Assembly (NCBI RefSeq): GCF_002850255.1
Contig: NZ_CP022522.1
Location: 686,097 to 750,096, forward strand
Direction: 5' to 3'
Length of the DNA: 64,000 bases
Source: Pseudoalteromonas sp. NC201
Lineage (GTDB): Bacteria > Pseudomonadota > Gammaproteobacteria > Enterobacterales > Alteromonadaceae
Positions 26,741 to 37,437 of the stretch are shown here, in pieces. A program made the position numbers and the translations under genes. The notes beneath the pieces were generated by a model. The model had not been told where the DNA came from and made no database searches. It saw nothing but the letters and a program-made list of their open reading frames with translations. The stretch's first letter is position 1. Each line of letters starts with the position of its first letter.

Positions 26741-27679
26741 CTATTCCTGTTTTGTCGTGAGCCCTGCATCCGAGTATAACGCGTAAGGTAGTTTATTAGT
26801 TTTTGCGTGATACATGGCTTTGTCGGCTTTAGCAACTAACTCTTCAGCCGATGTTGCGTCAGTGGGATAAATCACAGCACCTATACTCAAGTCTAGCTTT
26901 ACTTCGTGGATGTTGGCGCTTTCATCTTGGAGACAGTAATTATCACTGAGCAAGTCATACTTATGCTGAGCCAGTTTTCGTAACTGGTTTTTTTCGGTCA
27001 GGTGAGGGGCGATAACCACGAATTCATCACCACCGTAGCGTGCTACAAAGTCCGAAGCACGTTTATACATTTTAAGTTTTGCCGACAGTATTTTTAGCAA
27101 TTGGTCGCCTGCTTGATGACCAAGTTGATCATTGACTGGTTTAAAGTTGTCGAGATCAATAAACAACACACCAAACCCATGACCATATCGCTCTGATTCA
27201 CTAATCGCTCTTTCTAGTTCGCTATCAAATGCGCCGCGGTTATGTAACATAGTGAGTCTATCCATCACCACCAGGTTCTCTAGATTCCGCTGCATTTCGT
27301 AGCGTTCTTTTGAGAAGGTAATTGTACGTGCCAATAGTGGGCCGCTCACTTCATGTTTTGGGATATAATCTTGCGCACCAAGTTGAATTGCCTTTTCGCC
27401 AAACAGCGTTTCAGATACCCCAGTTAACACGATTATAGGGGCGCTGACGGGTAGCTGCTTTACTTTAATCAGCGTGGTAAGACCTTGACTCTCATCGATA
27501 TTCAAATCGATTAGGATGGCTTCAGGCTTGACTGTATTTAAGGCGGTTTCAAGTTGTTCTAAATTTTTAAAATGTTTAACGTTAAACTTTTGTCTACCGT
27601 CAGTACTTGCAAGTGTGCGCTTCACCAAGTATGCGTCTTCATCGTTGTCTTCAAGAAGATAAATCAGCCATGTATTCAT
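26741..27679 (-). CDS. Response regulator with GGDEF output domain
   Basis: The 312-residue protein has an N-terminal receiver domain (about 1-125) with phospho-acceptor Asp58 in AILIDLNID, and a GGDEF domain (about 140-300). The signature is intact (RYGGDEFVV) and RASD five residues before it is an RxxD inhibitory site. It is therefore an active, phosphorylation-controlled diguanylate cyclase of the WspR or PleD kind with one receiver. It is the last gene of a three-gene operon with the kinase (28089) and single receiver (27682); the gaps are two bases each. Confidence 0.93.
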   Translation of the reverse strand: MNTWLIYLLEDNDEDAYLVKRTLASTDGRQKFNVKHFKNLEQLETALNTVKPEAILIDLNIDESQGLTTLIKVKQLPVSAPIIVLTGVSETLFGEKAIQLGAQDYIPKHEVSGPLLARTITFSKERYEMQRNLENLVVMDRLTMLHNRGAFDSELERAISESERYGHGFGVLFIDLDNFKPVNDQLGHQAGDQLLKILSAKLKMYKRASDFVARYGGDEFVVIAPHLTEKNQLRKLAQHKYDLLSDNYCLQDESANIHEVKLDLSIGAVIYPTDATSAEELVAKADKAMYHAKTNKLPYALYSDAGLTTKQE

Positions 27680-27681
27680 AG

Positions 27682-28086
27682 TTACCCTTGCACGACACAG
27701 TTATTGTCAAACCAATACTGCTTGATTAATTTGATCAACGACTCTAAATCACTCAAGCGTCCAGGCTTGGTAATATATGACTTAGCACCCAATTGATATG
27801 CTTTACGAATGTCACTGTGGTGAGTGGAGGTGGTATAGCATACCGTTATTAATTTATCGGCAACTTGTTCATTTTTTAAAGCTTCCATGACTTCAAAGCC
27901 ACTCATTTTTGGCATGTTTAAATCCAGCAAGATAACTTGGTCGTAAGTTGCGATAGAATCGAGGTAATGTAGCAGCTCATGACCGTCAGAAAAAATTTTA
28001 AGCTCTGGCGCATTGGTAATACTGCTGTATGCTCTTTTAAAAAAGTAAACATCATCTGGATCATCTTCAACTAATAACAGTTCCAT
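27682..28086 (-). CDS. Single-domain response regulator (Rcp1-like)
   Basis: This 134-residue protein is a receiver domain with no output domain. The acidic pocket is EDDPDD near the N-terminus, the phospho-acceptor is Asp55 in VILLDLNMPKMSG, and the Lys is in SYITKPG. It resembles the Rcp1 type that pairs with phytochrome-like and other PAS histidine kinases. It lies between the kinase and the receiver-GGDEF gene with two-base gaps on both sides, so it probably takes phosphate from the kinase and acts as a sink, relay or protein partner. Confidence 0.92.
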   Translation of the reverse strand: MELLLVEDDPDDVYFFKRAYSSITNAPELKIFSDGHELLHYLDSIATYDQVILLDLNMPKMSGFEVMEALKNEQVADKLITVCYTTSTHHSDIRKAYQLGAKSYITKPGRLSDLESLIKLIKQYWFDNNCVVQG

Positions 28087-28088
28087 TA

Positions 28089-30776
28089 TTACTCCTTAAC
28101 TTCTTTTGGCAGTATGATTTCAAATAAAGCGCCATCATCACTTTGCAGGCATTTTATTGTGCCGCCATGTAGTTTTACGATTTGTCGGCACAGCGCAAGG
28201 CCAATACCACTGCCATACTCTTGTGTGGTGCCAAAACGCCTGAACGGTTCAAAGATTTGCTGGCGTCGAGATTTTGGGATCCCAAGTCCATTGTCTTTGT
28301 AATGGATCACCGTTTCATGGCCGGTTTGGCTGGCGTAAATTTGGACCACGGGCGTAAGCTCTGGTGACTTAAATTTAATGCTGTTACTGATTAAGTTTTG
28401 CAGCACTTGAAGAAAAAGCGAGGGATCAAGTTCGATGGGTAAATCACCATTCTCGAGTTTAATTTCTGCGCCGCTTTCCTCGATACTAAAGCTCATCACT
28501 TCACAGATATCTTCTAGCAATAAAGTTAGATTAGTTGTTTGTAGCTTCAACTCGTGGGAATGCAAGCGTGATAACTTGAGTAGGTCTTGGATCATTATCC
28601 GCATTCGTTGACTGGCATCTACCAAGCGCTCTATTTCAAACTTTGCATCGTCGTAGTCTTTCAACTCTGGCGTAATTCTTTGCGCCAAACTGTCCGAAAA
28701 AGCGGTGATCTTTCTGAGTGGCTCTTGCAAGTCATGAGACGCAATGTAGGCAAAATGCTCAAGGTGGGCGTTAGATTCTTGCAGCTGTAATAGTAATTCG
28801 GTGTGCTCGGTCATATCGACAAAAGTACCCAGCATCAACTCTGGCTCGCCATTGTGATCTCGAGTGATCACGGTATCGACAGAATAACACCAAACCCAAT
28901 GCCCTTCTTTGTGTCTAAAGCGATATTTTATCGGGATAAGTTCACCGTCTTGGCTGGCTCTCACTTCATCAATATGCTCGTAAACGAGTGCGCGTTCACT
29001 TTCATGAAAACATAGCTCTAAATTTGAACTTTCTAACTCTTGAATTGTATAACCAAGGAGTTGAGTATAACGCTTGTTTATGCGCGTGTTTTTGTGGAGT
29101 TTTAAGTCGTAGAGATAAAGGCCACACACCGCTGAGTCAATCATTCGCTGTAAAAAGCGTTGGTTGTCTTCAAGCTCTTTTTCTGCGAATTTTCGCGCAG
29201 TAATATCGACGGCGATACCAACGATCCGCTCAACTTGGTTTTTACTGTCTTTAAGTGGATAAAGAGTCGTCTGATACCAATACTCTTTGTTTTTAAACGG
29301 TATCATTTCGGTGTAATCTACGGGTTTTGCGACCTCAACACAAAGTTGGTAGTTTTTTTCGATTCTATCTACTAGCTCCGCTTCTAACACTGTCCCCCTT
29401 AGTTCGCTGAGGGTTTTACCCAATATTTCATCAAGTTTGACGCCAGTGCGTTGACAAGCAAACTTATTGTACTCGAGCACTCGAAATGTTTGGTTTTCTT
29501 CTACCTTTAATAGCCAAATAGCCTGACTTGCACCTTCGTAGATGGCATTGAGAATTTTGTTTTTTTCCGCAATTTGCAGCTCAAGGGATTTTTTCTGATG
29601 GATATTTCTAAGTGCTCCAGACATCACCAATGCTTTACCGTGGTCGTCAAATTGGCTGTTGCCTACGGCGGAAAACCACGCGTATTCTCCTTTGTTGTCT
29701 CGCCCTAAGTACTCGACAAAATATTGATCTTTGGTGGCAAAGTGATGATCTATGGCATCTTGCACTTTGCCCTGATGGTCTGGGTGGATATGTGCAAACC
29801 AATCGTCATAGGTGACTTTTTCGTCGTCGCGCTTACCTATCATGGTTTTTAAACGAGATGAATAGCTGACGCTGTTGTCGACAACGTTCCACTCCCAAAT
29901 GCCATCTTCGGTTGCCCCGATTGCACGCTTCATTTGTTCGGTGGATTCCGCAAGTGCTTGCTCTGTGCGTTTAAGTGACGATAGGTTATTAAACACCGCT
30001 AAAATGAGATTGGCACCGTCATGGGGTTCTTGTACTAAGCGCATCTCCATCGGGATTAGATTGCCAAATTTGTCTTTCACATGGCACAGTGCTTCTTTAC
30101 TGTAATCGTTTTGGTTGAGTAGAGATTGGCTAATGGATTCTAAGCTGTCGAACGGATCATCCAAACTGACGATATCGTGTAGTCTCAGCCCAATTAATGC
30201 ATCTGGCGTGTCGTACCCAAGCTCGCGATAAAAATAAGGATTGCACTTACTCACGGTGAGTAGCTGGTCAAGTAGCAAGGTACTAGTGGGTAAGGCATCG
30301 AGCATAAACTCGGTAACTCTGTGTTGGTCGAGTTGCGAATGAAGCGCCTGCTTTTCATCGGTAATACGTTTGAGCCTTGCGGTCACGCCATGGAATTGAT
30401 TGGGAGTTGGGATTGCGACGGCGCTTGGGATAAGTCTAAAAAGATAAACCGCCGTTACCATTGAGATAAACGCTGTGACTGCTTTTGAAATGCCATGAAT
30501 ACCATAAGCGCCATGCCAAACGGTATAAACGCCAATTAAGTGCGTGAGTCCACATAAGGTGATGAAGCTACAGAACAACACAAAGACCCAATTTCTGCCA
30601 ACGTCAGGGCGTTGTTTTGCATAAATCATAATCGCCATAGGAATAGAAAAGTAGGCGGCGGCTATCAAGATATCGGAGATGACATTGGTCCATAGCAGGT
30701 GAGGTTGCCACAAATAGCAATGACCATGCGGCATGTACGCGCTATTAAAAAATGACTCAAACGAGTTCAAATCCAT
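28089..30776 (-). CDS. Histidine kinase with ethylene-receptor-like membrane domain and PAS domains
   Basis: The 895-residue kinase begins with GHCYLWQP and three membrane helices (about 32-53, 62-87, 95-118). These match the ethylene-binding domain of plant ETR1: Asp35, the AYFSIP motif (41-46) in helix 1, and Cys75 and His79 in LCGLTHLI of helix 2, equivalent to the copper ligands Cys65 and His69. About four PAS domains follow (about 150-275, 285-395, 400-525, 535-665). The HisKA box is ASHDLQEPLRKITAF, and an HATPase_c domain (about 780-893) ends with GSGIGLALCRQIV. It is the first gene of an operon with a single-domain receiver and a receiver-GGDEF cyclase. Ligand binding is inferred from residues only. 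Confidence 0.9.
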   Translation of the reverse strand: MDLNSFESFFNSAYMPHGHCYLWQPHLLWTNVISDILIAAAYFSIPMAIMIYAKQRPDVGRNWVFVLFCSFITLCGLTHLIGVYTVWHGAYGIHGISKAVTAFISMVTAVYLFRLIPSAVAIPTPNQFHGVTARLKRITDEKQALHSQLDQHRVTEFMLDALPTSTLLLDQLLTVSKCNPYFYRELGYDTPDALIGLRLHDIVSLDDPFDSLESISQSLLNQNDYSKEALCHVKDKFGNLIPMEMRLVQEPHDGANLILAVFNNLSSLKRTEQALAESTEQMKRAIGATEDGIWEWNVVDNSVSYSSRLKTMIGKRDDEKVTYDDWFAHIHPDHQGKVQDAIDHHFATKDQYFVEYLGRDNKGEYAWFSAVGNSQFDDHGKALVMSGALRNIHQKKSLELQIAEKNKILNAIYEGASQAIWLLKVEENQTFRVLEYNKFACQRTGVKLDEILGKTLSELRGTVLEAELVDRIEKNYQLCVEVAKPVDYTEMIPFKNKEYWYQTTLYPLKDSKNQVERIVGIAVDITARKFAEKELEDNQRFLQRMIDSAVCGLYLYDLKLHKNTRINKRYTQLLGYTIQELESSNLELCFHESERALVYEHIDEVRASQDGELIPIKYRFRHKEGHWVWCYSVDTVITRDHNGEPELMLGTFVDMTEHTELLLQLQESNAHLEHFAYIASHDLQEPLRKITAFSDSLAQRITPELKDYDDAKFEIERLVDASQRMRIMIQDLLKLSRLHSHELKLQTTNLTLLLEDICEVMSFSIEESGAEIKLENGDLPIELDPSLFLQVLQNLISNSIKFKSPELTPVVQIYASQTGHETVIHYKDNGLGIPKSRRQQIFEPFRRFGTTQEYGSGIGLALCRQIVKLHGGTIKCLQSDDGALFEIILPKEVKE

Positions 30777-31255
30777 GTTATTTCCTTACCTCAACGTAAA
30801 GTCGATTCATATAAAAACATCCGCCGTTAAGACGCTAAAAGCGCACTCAAGCTGCGATAGTAAAATACGCTTTAAAAGTCCTAATGCTCTGCTTTAACTG
30901 TAGTATATCTATTTGAAATTTCGACAAGAGGCGCAAGAAACCTGAACTTCGGATAATTAATGCCTTTCTAGCAGCCAGTTTTAGCGCTAACTGTGTTGAA
31001 TTCACTTCCAATAGCCAGCTATTGGTGCGTAAATTCGCCTTGCCTACAGGACGTAGGTACCAGGGCGGTAGCAGGACGCGAGAGCGGAGTTATCCCCAAA
31101 ACTCTCTGGCTAGATAAAAAGTAATTTAATGTAATTTTAAAAACAGAGGGTTAGATCATTCCTTATCCTAACCTCAGGTTTGGAAATCTTTATCGTGAGG
31201 TAGGGAAGAGGGGGAGTTGAGAGATTAACAAGATGAAGCGCGTGGCTTCACCTTG
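30777..31255. other. Intergenic region with kinase promoter and a repeat-like element
   Basis: This stretch of about 480 bp separates the divergent-from-nothing kinase operon start (minus strand) from the end of yfhL (minus strand). The left part (30777-30960) should carry the promoter of the kinase operon. The middle holds a long imperfect palindrome and inverted ends that look like a small repeat element. No small gene with a ribosome binding site was seen. Confidence 0.5.
30965..31120. repeat. Possible small non-coding repeat element (MITE-like)
   Basis: CCAATAGC and GCTATTGG (31008-31025) form a perfect stem inside a longer imperfect palindrome (30999-31037) that starts GAATTCAC and ends GTAAATTC. 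The stretch is bounded by CTTTCTAGCAGCCAG and, inverted, CTGGCTAGATAAAAAG. CAGGACG occurs twice (about 31048 and 31073). The form suggests a dispersed repeat, but only one copy lies in this window. Confidence 0.35.

Positions 31256-31257
<2 letters not shown>
31227..31257 (-). terminator. Terminator hairpin at the end of trhP-yfhL
   Basis: On the minus strand AACAAGGTGAAGC pairs with GCTTCATCTTGTT (13 positions, one G-U) around a 5-nt loop. It overlaps the last codon of yfhL. The U-tract is short (CTTGTTAATC). Confidence 0.65.
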
Positions 31258-32862
<1,605 letters not shown>

Positions 32863-33170
32863 GGTTTACCTCTGATTACGGGTCAGCTGTTGAGTGATTT
32901 CGCGTGCTGATTCTAAAAAGCGGCGCAGTATAGAAGAAAGCTAAGTAAGTAATTTTGATGTAGATCAGGTTTTTTGACATTGTGCAAGGAAGGGCAAGAG
33001 ACCTTACTGTTAAGGCTTCTACTAGCAACTCTGCGCATTTAATCGACAAATAATTCGCCAAATTTTCGTTTCTTCGCAAAGAAAGCGGCGTGAGATAGTA
33101 GGTTTTTTCTACCAAAACACGTATAATTCGCGCCCGTTAATATTCACAATAATATTTTGGAGCAAAAAAG
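32863..33170. promoter_or_regulatory. Divergent promoter region of trhP and ndk
   Basis: This 308-bp gap carries the promoters of trhP (minus) and ndk (plus). An open frame of 79 codons on the minus strand has no ribosome binding site and no protein-like character and is not called. TTTTGGAGCAAAAAAG before the ndk ATG is its ribosome binding site. Confidence 0.5.
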
Positions 33171-33602
33171 ATGGCTTTAGAGCGCACTTTTTCAATCATC
33201 AAGCCTGATGCTGTAGCTAAAAACCACATCGGTGCTATCTACAACCGTTTTGAGTCTGCTGGTCTTAAAATCGTTGCATCAAAAATGGTTCACCTTTCTC
33301 AAGAGAAAGCTGAAGGTTTCTACGCAGAGCACAAAGAGCGTCCTTTCTTTGGTGCACTAGTTTCTTTCATGACTTCTGGTCCAGTAATGGTTCAGGTGCT
33401 TGAAGGTGAAGATGCAGTTCGTAAAAACCGTGAAATCATGGGTGCTACTAACCCTGCTGAAGCGCTAGCTGGTACGCTACGTGCTGACTACGCAGACAGC
33501 ATCGACGAGAACGCAGTACACGGTTCTGACGCGCCAGAGTCTGCTGCTCGCGAAATCGCTTACTTCTTCGCTGAAGAAGAGATCTGCCCACGTACTCGTT
33601 AA
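33171..33602 (+). CDS. ndk: Nucleoside diphosphate kinase
   Basis: This 143-residue enzyme transfers the gamma phosphate between nucleoside triphosphates and diphosphates. It opens [21 protein letters not shown]. The phosphohistidine is His117 in [15 protein letters not shown], with the same number as in E. coli. Length is exact for the family. Codon choice is strongly biased (many GGT, GCT, CGT), a sign of high expression. A strong terminator follows, so it is monocistronic. Confidence 0.98.
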   Translation: MALERTFSIIKPDAVAKNHIGAIYNRFESAGLKIVASKMVHLSQEKAEGFYAEHKERPFFGALVSFMTSGPVMVQVLEGEDAVRKNREIMGATNPAEALAGTLRADYADSIDENAVHGSDAPESAAREIAYFFAEEEICPRTR

Positions 33603-33622
33603 TTCGGGACTTGGTGCCAAAG

Positions 33623-33645
33623 AAGGGCTTTCGAGCCCTTTTTTT
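33623..33645 (+). terminator. Terminator of ndk
   Basis: AAGGGCT and AGCCCTT form a 7-bp stem closed by a TTCG tetraloop and followed by seven T. GGGAC and GTCCC around it extend the structure. Confidence 0.95.
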
Positions 33646-33797
33646 GTCCCGTAGCTAAGTTGAGGGATAAGCGTGCTTTGTAAAGTAATCACACTACTTC
33701 ACAAAACACGTTACATTATTTGTGATGCTTGCTGCTTTTTTGTACAATGCGTTGTTGGCAATTTAGCTGTTCTTACCGTCTTTAACCGAGGTTGTTC

Positions 33798-34934
33798 ATG
33801 ACCACTATTGAGAAAAAAATTAACTTACTTGATTTAAATCGCGAGGGGATGCGCGAGTTGTTTGCATCATATGGCGAAAAGCCGTTTCGCGCGGATCAGG
33901 TGATGAAATGGATTTATCATTTTGGCATCGACAACTTTGATGATATGAGCAATCTGAACAAAAAGTTGCGTGCGCGTTTGCAAGCTGAGTGTGAGATTAA
34001 GGCGCCTGAAATTTCAGTAAAGCAAGAGGCTTCTGACGGTACCATTAAATATGCTCTATTACTCGAGGGTGGCCAAGAAGTTGAAACCGTGTGGATCCCT
34101 GAAAAAGACCGAGCGACACTGTGTGTGTCTTCTCAAGTTGGCTGTGCGCTAGAGTGTACTTTTTGCTCAACAGCGCAGCAGGGCTTTAACCGTAACTTAA
34201 AAGTGTCTGAGATCATTGGTCAGGTTTGGCGCGTGGCAACCGACATTGGTCTGCATAAAGGCGATAGCACTAAACGTCCAATTACTAACATCGTTATGAT
34301 GGGTATGGGTGAGCCTCTGTTAAACCTAAATAACGTTGTACCGGCGATGGAACTGATGATGGACGATTGGGCATTTGGTTTATCCAAGCGTCGCGTTACG
34401 CTAAGTACATCGGGTGTGGTACCTGCGCTTGATATCTTGAAAGAAAAGATTGATGTGGCACTGGCGATTTCGCTACATGCGCCAAACAATCCACTACGTG
34501 ATGTACTTGTACCAATCAACAAAAAGTATCCGATTGAAGAGTTCCTAGCAGCATGTCGTCGCTATATTGATGGCTCTAAAGCAAATAAAGACGTCACCAT
34601 TGAGTACGTGATGCTACAAGACGTGAATGACAGTACAGATCATGCCCATGAGTTGGTGCAAGTTCTCAAAGGCACACCGTCAAAAATTAACTTGATCCCA
34701 TTTAACCCGTTCCCAGGGAATGAATATGGTCGCTCTAGCAACAGCCGTATCGATAGATTTTCTAAGGTGTTACAAGCTGCAGGACTTACCTGTATCGTTC
34801 GTCGTACTCGTGGCGATGACATTGACGCTGCATGTGGACAGCTAGTAGGTGATGTCGTAGATAGAACCAAACGTTTAGCCAAGAAAAAGCAGCGTGACGA
34901 CAATGCTATTACTGTCAATGTAAGCGCACAATAA
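33798..34934 (+). CDS. rlmN: 23S rRNA/tRNA adenine-C2 methyltransferase RlmN
   Basis: This radical SAM enzyme methylates C2 of A2503 in 23S rRNA and of A37 in some tRNAs. The cluster motif CxxxCxxC is Cys116, Cys120 and Cys123 ([12 protein letters not shown]). [10 protein letters not shown] is the SAM-binding GxP-like motif and the C-terminal catalytic Cys is in [10 protein letters not shown] placed the start at ATG 33798 (378 aa), with GAGG seven bases upstream, instead of TTG two codons earlier. It heads the rlmN-pilW-rodZ-ispG-hisS-yfgM-bamB-der order usual in gammaproteobacteria, but a terminator separates it from pilW. Confidence 0.97.
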   Translation: MTTIEKKINLLDLNREGMRELFASYGEKPFRADQVMKWIYHFGIDNFDDMSNLNKKLRARLQAECEIKAPEISVKQEASDGTIKYALLLEGGQEVETVWIPEKDRATLCVSSQVGCALECTFCSTAQQGFNRNLKVSEIIGQVWRVATDIGLHKGDSTKRPITNIVMMGMGEPLLNLNNVVPAMELMMDDWAFGLSKRRVTLSTSGVVPALDILKEKIDVALAISLHAPNNPLRDVLVPINKKYPIEEFLAACRRYIDGSKANKDVTIEYVMLQDVNDSTDHAHELVQVLKGTPSKINLIPFNPFPGNEYGRSSNSRIDRFSKVLQAAGLTCIVRRTRGDDIDAACGQLVGDVVDRTKRLAKKKQRDDNAITVNVSAQ

Positions 34935-34940
34935 TATTAA

Positions 34941-34974
34941 AAATGAGCTGGGTTTACTCAGCTCATTTCATCTT
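34941..34974 (+). terminator. Terminator of rlmN
   Basis: AAATGAGCTG and CAGCTCATTT form a 10-bp stem with an 8-nt loop, followed by CATCTT. Confidence 0.8.
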
Positions 34975-35078
34975 AACCTCAGATAAGTTCTGACTATCTG
35001 GTAAAAAAGAGATGAATCTCTTAGCCTTTTGGGTAATATAGGGCACACATAGAACCCAGTGGCATTCAAAGGTGAGTG

Positions 35079-36572
35079 ATGCAATCGCGAAATTATCGCA
35101 AAACAGGATTGGCTGCATCCATTCTCGCAGGCGCGAGTTTAGTTCTGTCAGGTTGTGTGACGGAGAGTAGTTATCGCTCCGATGGGCGTCCTGTGGCCGA
35201 ACAACAAGTCAATAACACCAATGCCGCAAGAACTCGCATTGCGCTTGCACTTCAATATCTCAATTCTGGTAACACCACCTCAGCTAAATTTAACTTAGAG
35301 CGTGCATTACAGTTAGCGCCAAAACTGGCCGAAGCTCATTATACATTAGCGTATTATTACGAACAGGTGGGCGAGCAACAACGTGCTGATAATGCCTATC
35401 AGGCGGCTTTGGATATTGAGCCAGATAATCCCGACACACTAAACAACTATGGCACTTTTCTTTGTCGCGTTGGACAGTATGACAAAGCGAGCAAATACTT
35501 TTTCAAAGCGATAGAGGTGCCAAGTTATTTGCGGGTATCGGCAAGCTATGAAAACTTAGCCCTGTGTGCGTTGAAGCAAAACGAGTATTCCCTTGCTGAG
35601 GAATATCTGTTAAATGCGATTAAGCATAACGCTCAGCAAATGTCGTCGCAACTTGCACTCGCGGGCCTGTACTATGCTCGCAGTGATTTCTTAAGAGCAG
35701 AAGATGTGCTTGATAACGTTGCCAAGCGTGGATTTATTTCACCAAGAAGCTTAATGCTTGGGCACCTAGTGCATATGCAAATGGGCCACTTACAAAAAGC
35801 GCAAGACATCGCCACGACCTTGGTGCAAAGCTACCCTAAATCTGCACAAGCAGGCCTTATCTTAACGAATAATATCGCTGCAAGTGAATTTGAACGGTTG
35901 CGCAATCGCTATCGAGAAGCGCAGTTAAATCAGCTTGCCGAGGCGTCGCCTAATCATATAGTTGCGAATCCAAAAATTAAAATTAAACGTAAGAAAACGC
36001 AACCGAATTCAACCCAATCATTCACCGTTGATTCACCCATTGAGGCCAATAATTCTGCGCCTTCGGCAAAACCTGAAGTGGCAAAAAGCACATCTTTAGT
36101 GAACGTTAGCTCGGACTCTGAAGCTCGGGTTGAGTTTTATCAACCGGACCCATCGGAAGTCACATTTAGTCCTCGCTCACGTGAGCCTCAAGTGTTAGCG
36201 ACTACACCATCAAGCAGTTCAAGTGTACCGTTATTAAATCGTGACGTTGCGCCTCCTCAGGTACCTTTTCATACTGTTATTGCAGGTGAAAACCTGTTTA
36301 GTATTTCAGTCAAATACGACATTAAAATGGTTGAATTGATGGAATATAATCAAGTGCGGGAATCTGCAAGATTGTACGCAGGTCAAAAGGTGTATCTTAA
36401 CAATCCCAATGTCGTGCATGAAATTGCGGCGGGAGATACTTTGCTCAGTATTGCCGATCGATATGGTGTGTTGATCGATGAAATTATGCGATGGAATAAA
36501 CTCACTCCTGATGTGGCGCTGCAAGCAGGCCACGGATTATTAATTGTAGACCCAACAAATTACGTTTTATGA
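35079..36572 (+). CDS. pilW: PilW/PilF-like TPR lipoprotein fused to two LysM domains
   Basis: The protein (497 aa) is a lipoprotein (lipobox LSGC at about residues 23-26). Residues about 45-290 are TPR repeats like PilW/PilF, the pilotin-type factor that helps the type IV pilus secretin assemble in the outer membrane. A low-complexity linker (about 290-390) follows, then two LysM domains (about 396-441, HTVIAGENLFSISVKYDIK; about 445-491, HEIAAGDTLLSIADRYGV). Usual PilF is about 250 residues with no LysM, so the peptidoglycan-binding tail is unusual. ATG 35079 has AAGGTGAG just upstream. Its stop overlaps rodZ as ATGA. The symbol is by TPR likeness and gene order. Confidence 0.85.
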   Translation: MQSRNYRKTGLAASILAGASLVLSGCVTESSYRSDGRPVAEQQVNNTNAARTRIALALQYLNSGNTTSAKFNLERALQLAPKLAEAHYTLAYYYEQVGEQQRADNAYQAALDIEPDNPDTLNNYGTFLCRVGQYDKASKYFFKAIEVPSYLRVSASYENLALCALKQNEYSLAEEYLLNAIKHNAQQMSSQLALAGLYYARSDFLRAEDVLDNVAKRGFISPRSLMLGHLVHMQMGHLQKAQDIATTLVQSYPKSAQAGLILTNNIAASEFERLRNRYREAQLNQLAEASPNHIVANPKIKIKRKKTQPNSTQSFTVDSPIEANNSAPSAKPEVAKSTSLVNVSSDSEARVEFYQPDPSEVTFSPRSREPQVLATTPSSSSSVPLLNRDVAPPQVPFHTVIAGENLFSISVKYDIKMVELMEYNQVRESARLYAGQKVYLNNPNVVHEIAAGDTLLSIADRYGVLIDEIMRWNKLTPDVALQAGHGLLIVDPTNYVL

Positions 36573-37432
36573 ACCAAACAATGAAAGAGCAGGAAGCACC
36601 TGAACAAGAGCAGCCTTCACTCGGGCAAACTTTAGCAACTGCGAGACAAAATGCCGGGATCAGCTTTGCTGAAATTGAATCGCGTTTAAAGATGACCCAT
36701 GCCCAACTTACCAAGCTCGAGCAGGATGACTATCAAGACCTAGGGCCTGAAACCTTTGTGCGTGGCTATATTAAAAATTACGCTGCACTATTGGGTTTGA
36801 ATCCGACGGAAGTACTGGCTAGATATCAATCTCCGGAGCTGCCGCCACAGAAAAAGCGGATGCAAAGCTTTTCTCGCCGTACTCATAAAGAAGCCCACGA
36901 TAACCGCCTAATGATGGTGAGCTACATTGTGCTGGCTATCGTACTGGGGTCGTCGGCATTTTGGTTTTGGCAGACCAATAGCTCAGAGCAAGAAGTGGTG
37001 CCTGAAACGTCGGTTACTCAGCTTGAAACGCCAGTTGAAAATGTCACAACACCAGCGAGGGATGAGCTAGCATTGCCTATTGAGAAAAACAATGACACAA
37101 CCCCGCAAAGCGAGCCACAGGAGAGTGAAGCGGAGGTTTCGGTGCCAGTTGAAACGAAACCGCAAGCGACAAAACGAAACTCGGCATTGAGCACGGTGGT
37201 CATGCATTTCAACGAAGAAAGTTGGGTTGAAATGTTTGACGCAACACAAGAGCGTGTTGCATTTGGTGTTAAAAAAGCGGGATATACTATGACAGTTGAA
37301 GGTAAGGCCCCTTTTTCTGTTATACTCGGCAAGCATCAGGCCGTAGAGGTCACGCTTGACGGTAAACCAGTGTCTTTGCCTGCGTTTACTAAAAACCGTC
37401 TAGCTAAATTCAATTTACCGTTAACAGAGTAG
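36569..37432 (+). CDS. rodZ: Cytoskeleton protein RodZ
   Basis: This 287-residue bitopic inner membrane protein links MreB to the cell-wall elongation machinery. It has an N-terminal HTH_25 domain (about 15-85, [20 protein letters not shown]), a basic stretch ([13 protein letters not shown]), one membrane helix (about 113-133), a periplasmic Pro/Glu/Thr-rich linker and a C-terminal DUF4115 domain (about 205-285, with [15 protein letters not shown]). It overlaps pilW by ATGA and is followed by ispG after 5 bp, so the three are one operon. Confidence 0.95.
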   Translation: MNQTMKEQEAPEQEQPSLGQTLATARQNAGISFAEIESRLKMTHAQLTKLEQDDYQDLGPETFVRGYIKNYAALLGLNPTEVLARYQSPELPPQKKRMQSFSRRTHKEAHDNRLMMVSYIVLAIVLGSSAFWFWQTNSSEQEVVPETSVTQLETPVENVTTPARDELALPIEKNNDTTPQSEPQESEAEVSVPVETKPQATKRNSALSTVVMHFNEESWVEMFDATQERVAFGVKKAGYTMTVEGKAPFSVILGKHQAVEVTLDGKPVSLPAFTKNRLAKFNLPLTE

Positions 37433-37437
37433 TCAGC

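Noticed and set aside
32876..33115. 79-codon minus-strand frame between trhP and ndk
   Set aside because: No ribosome binding site, no protein-like composition, and it fills the divergent promoter region.
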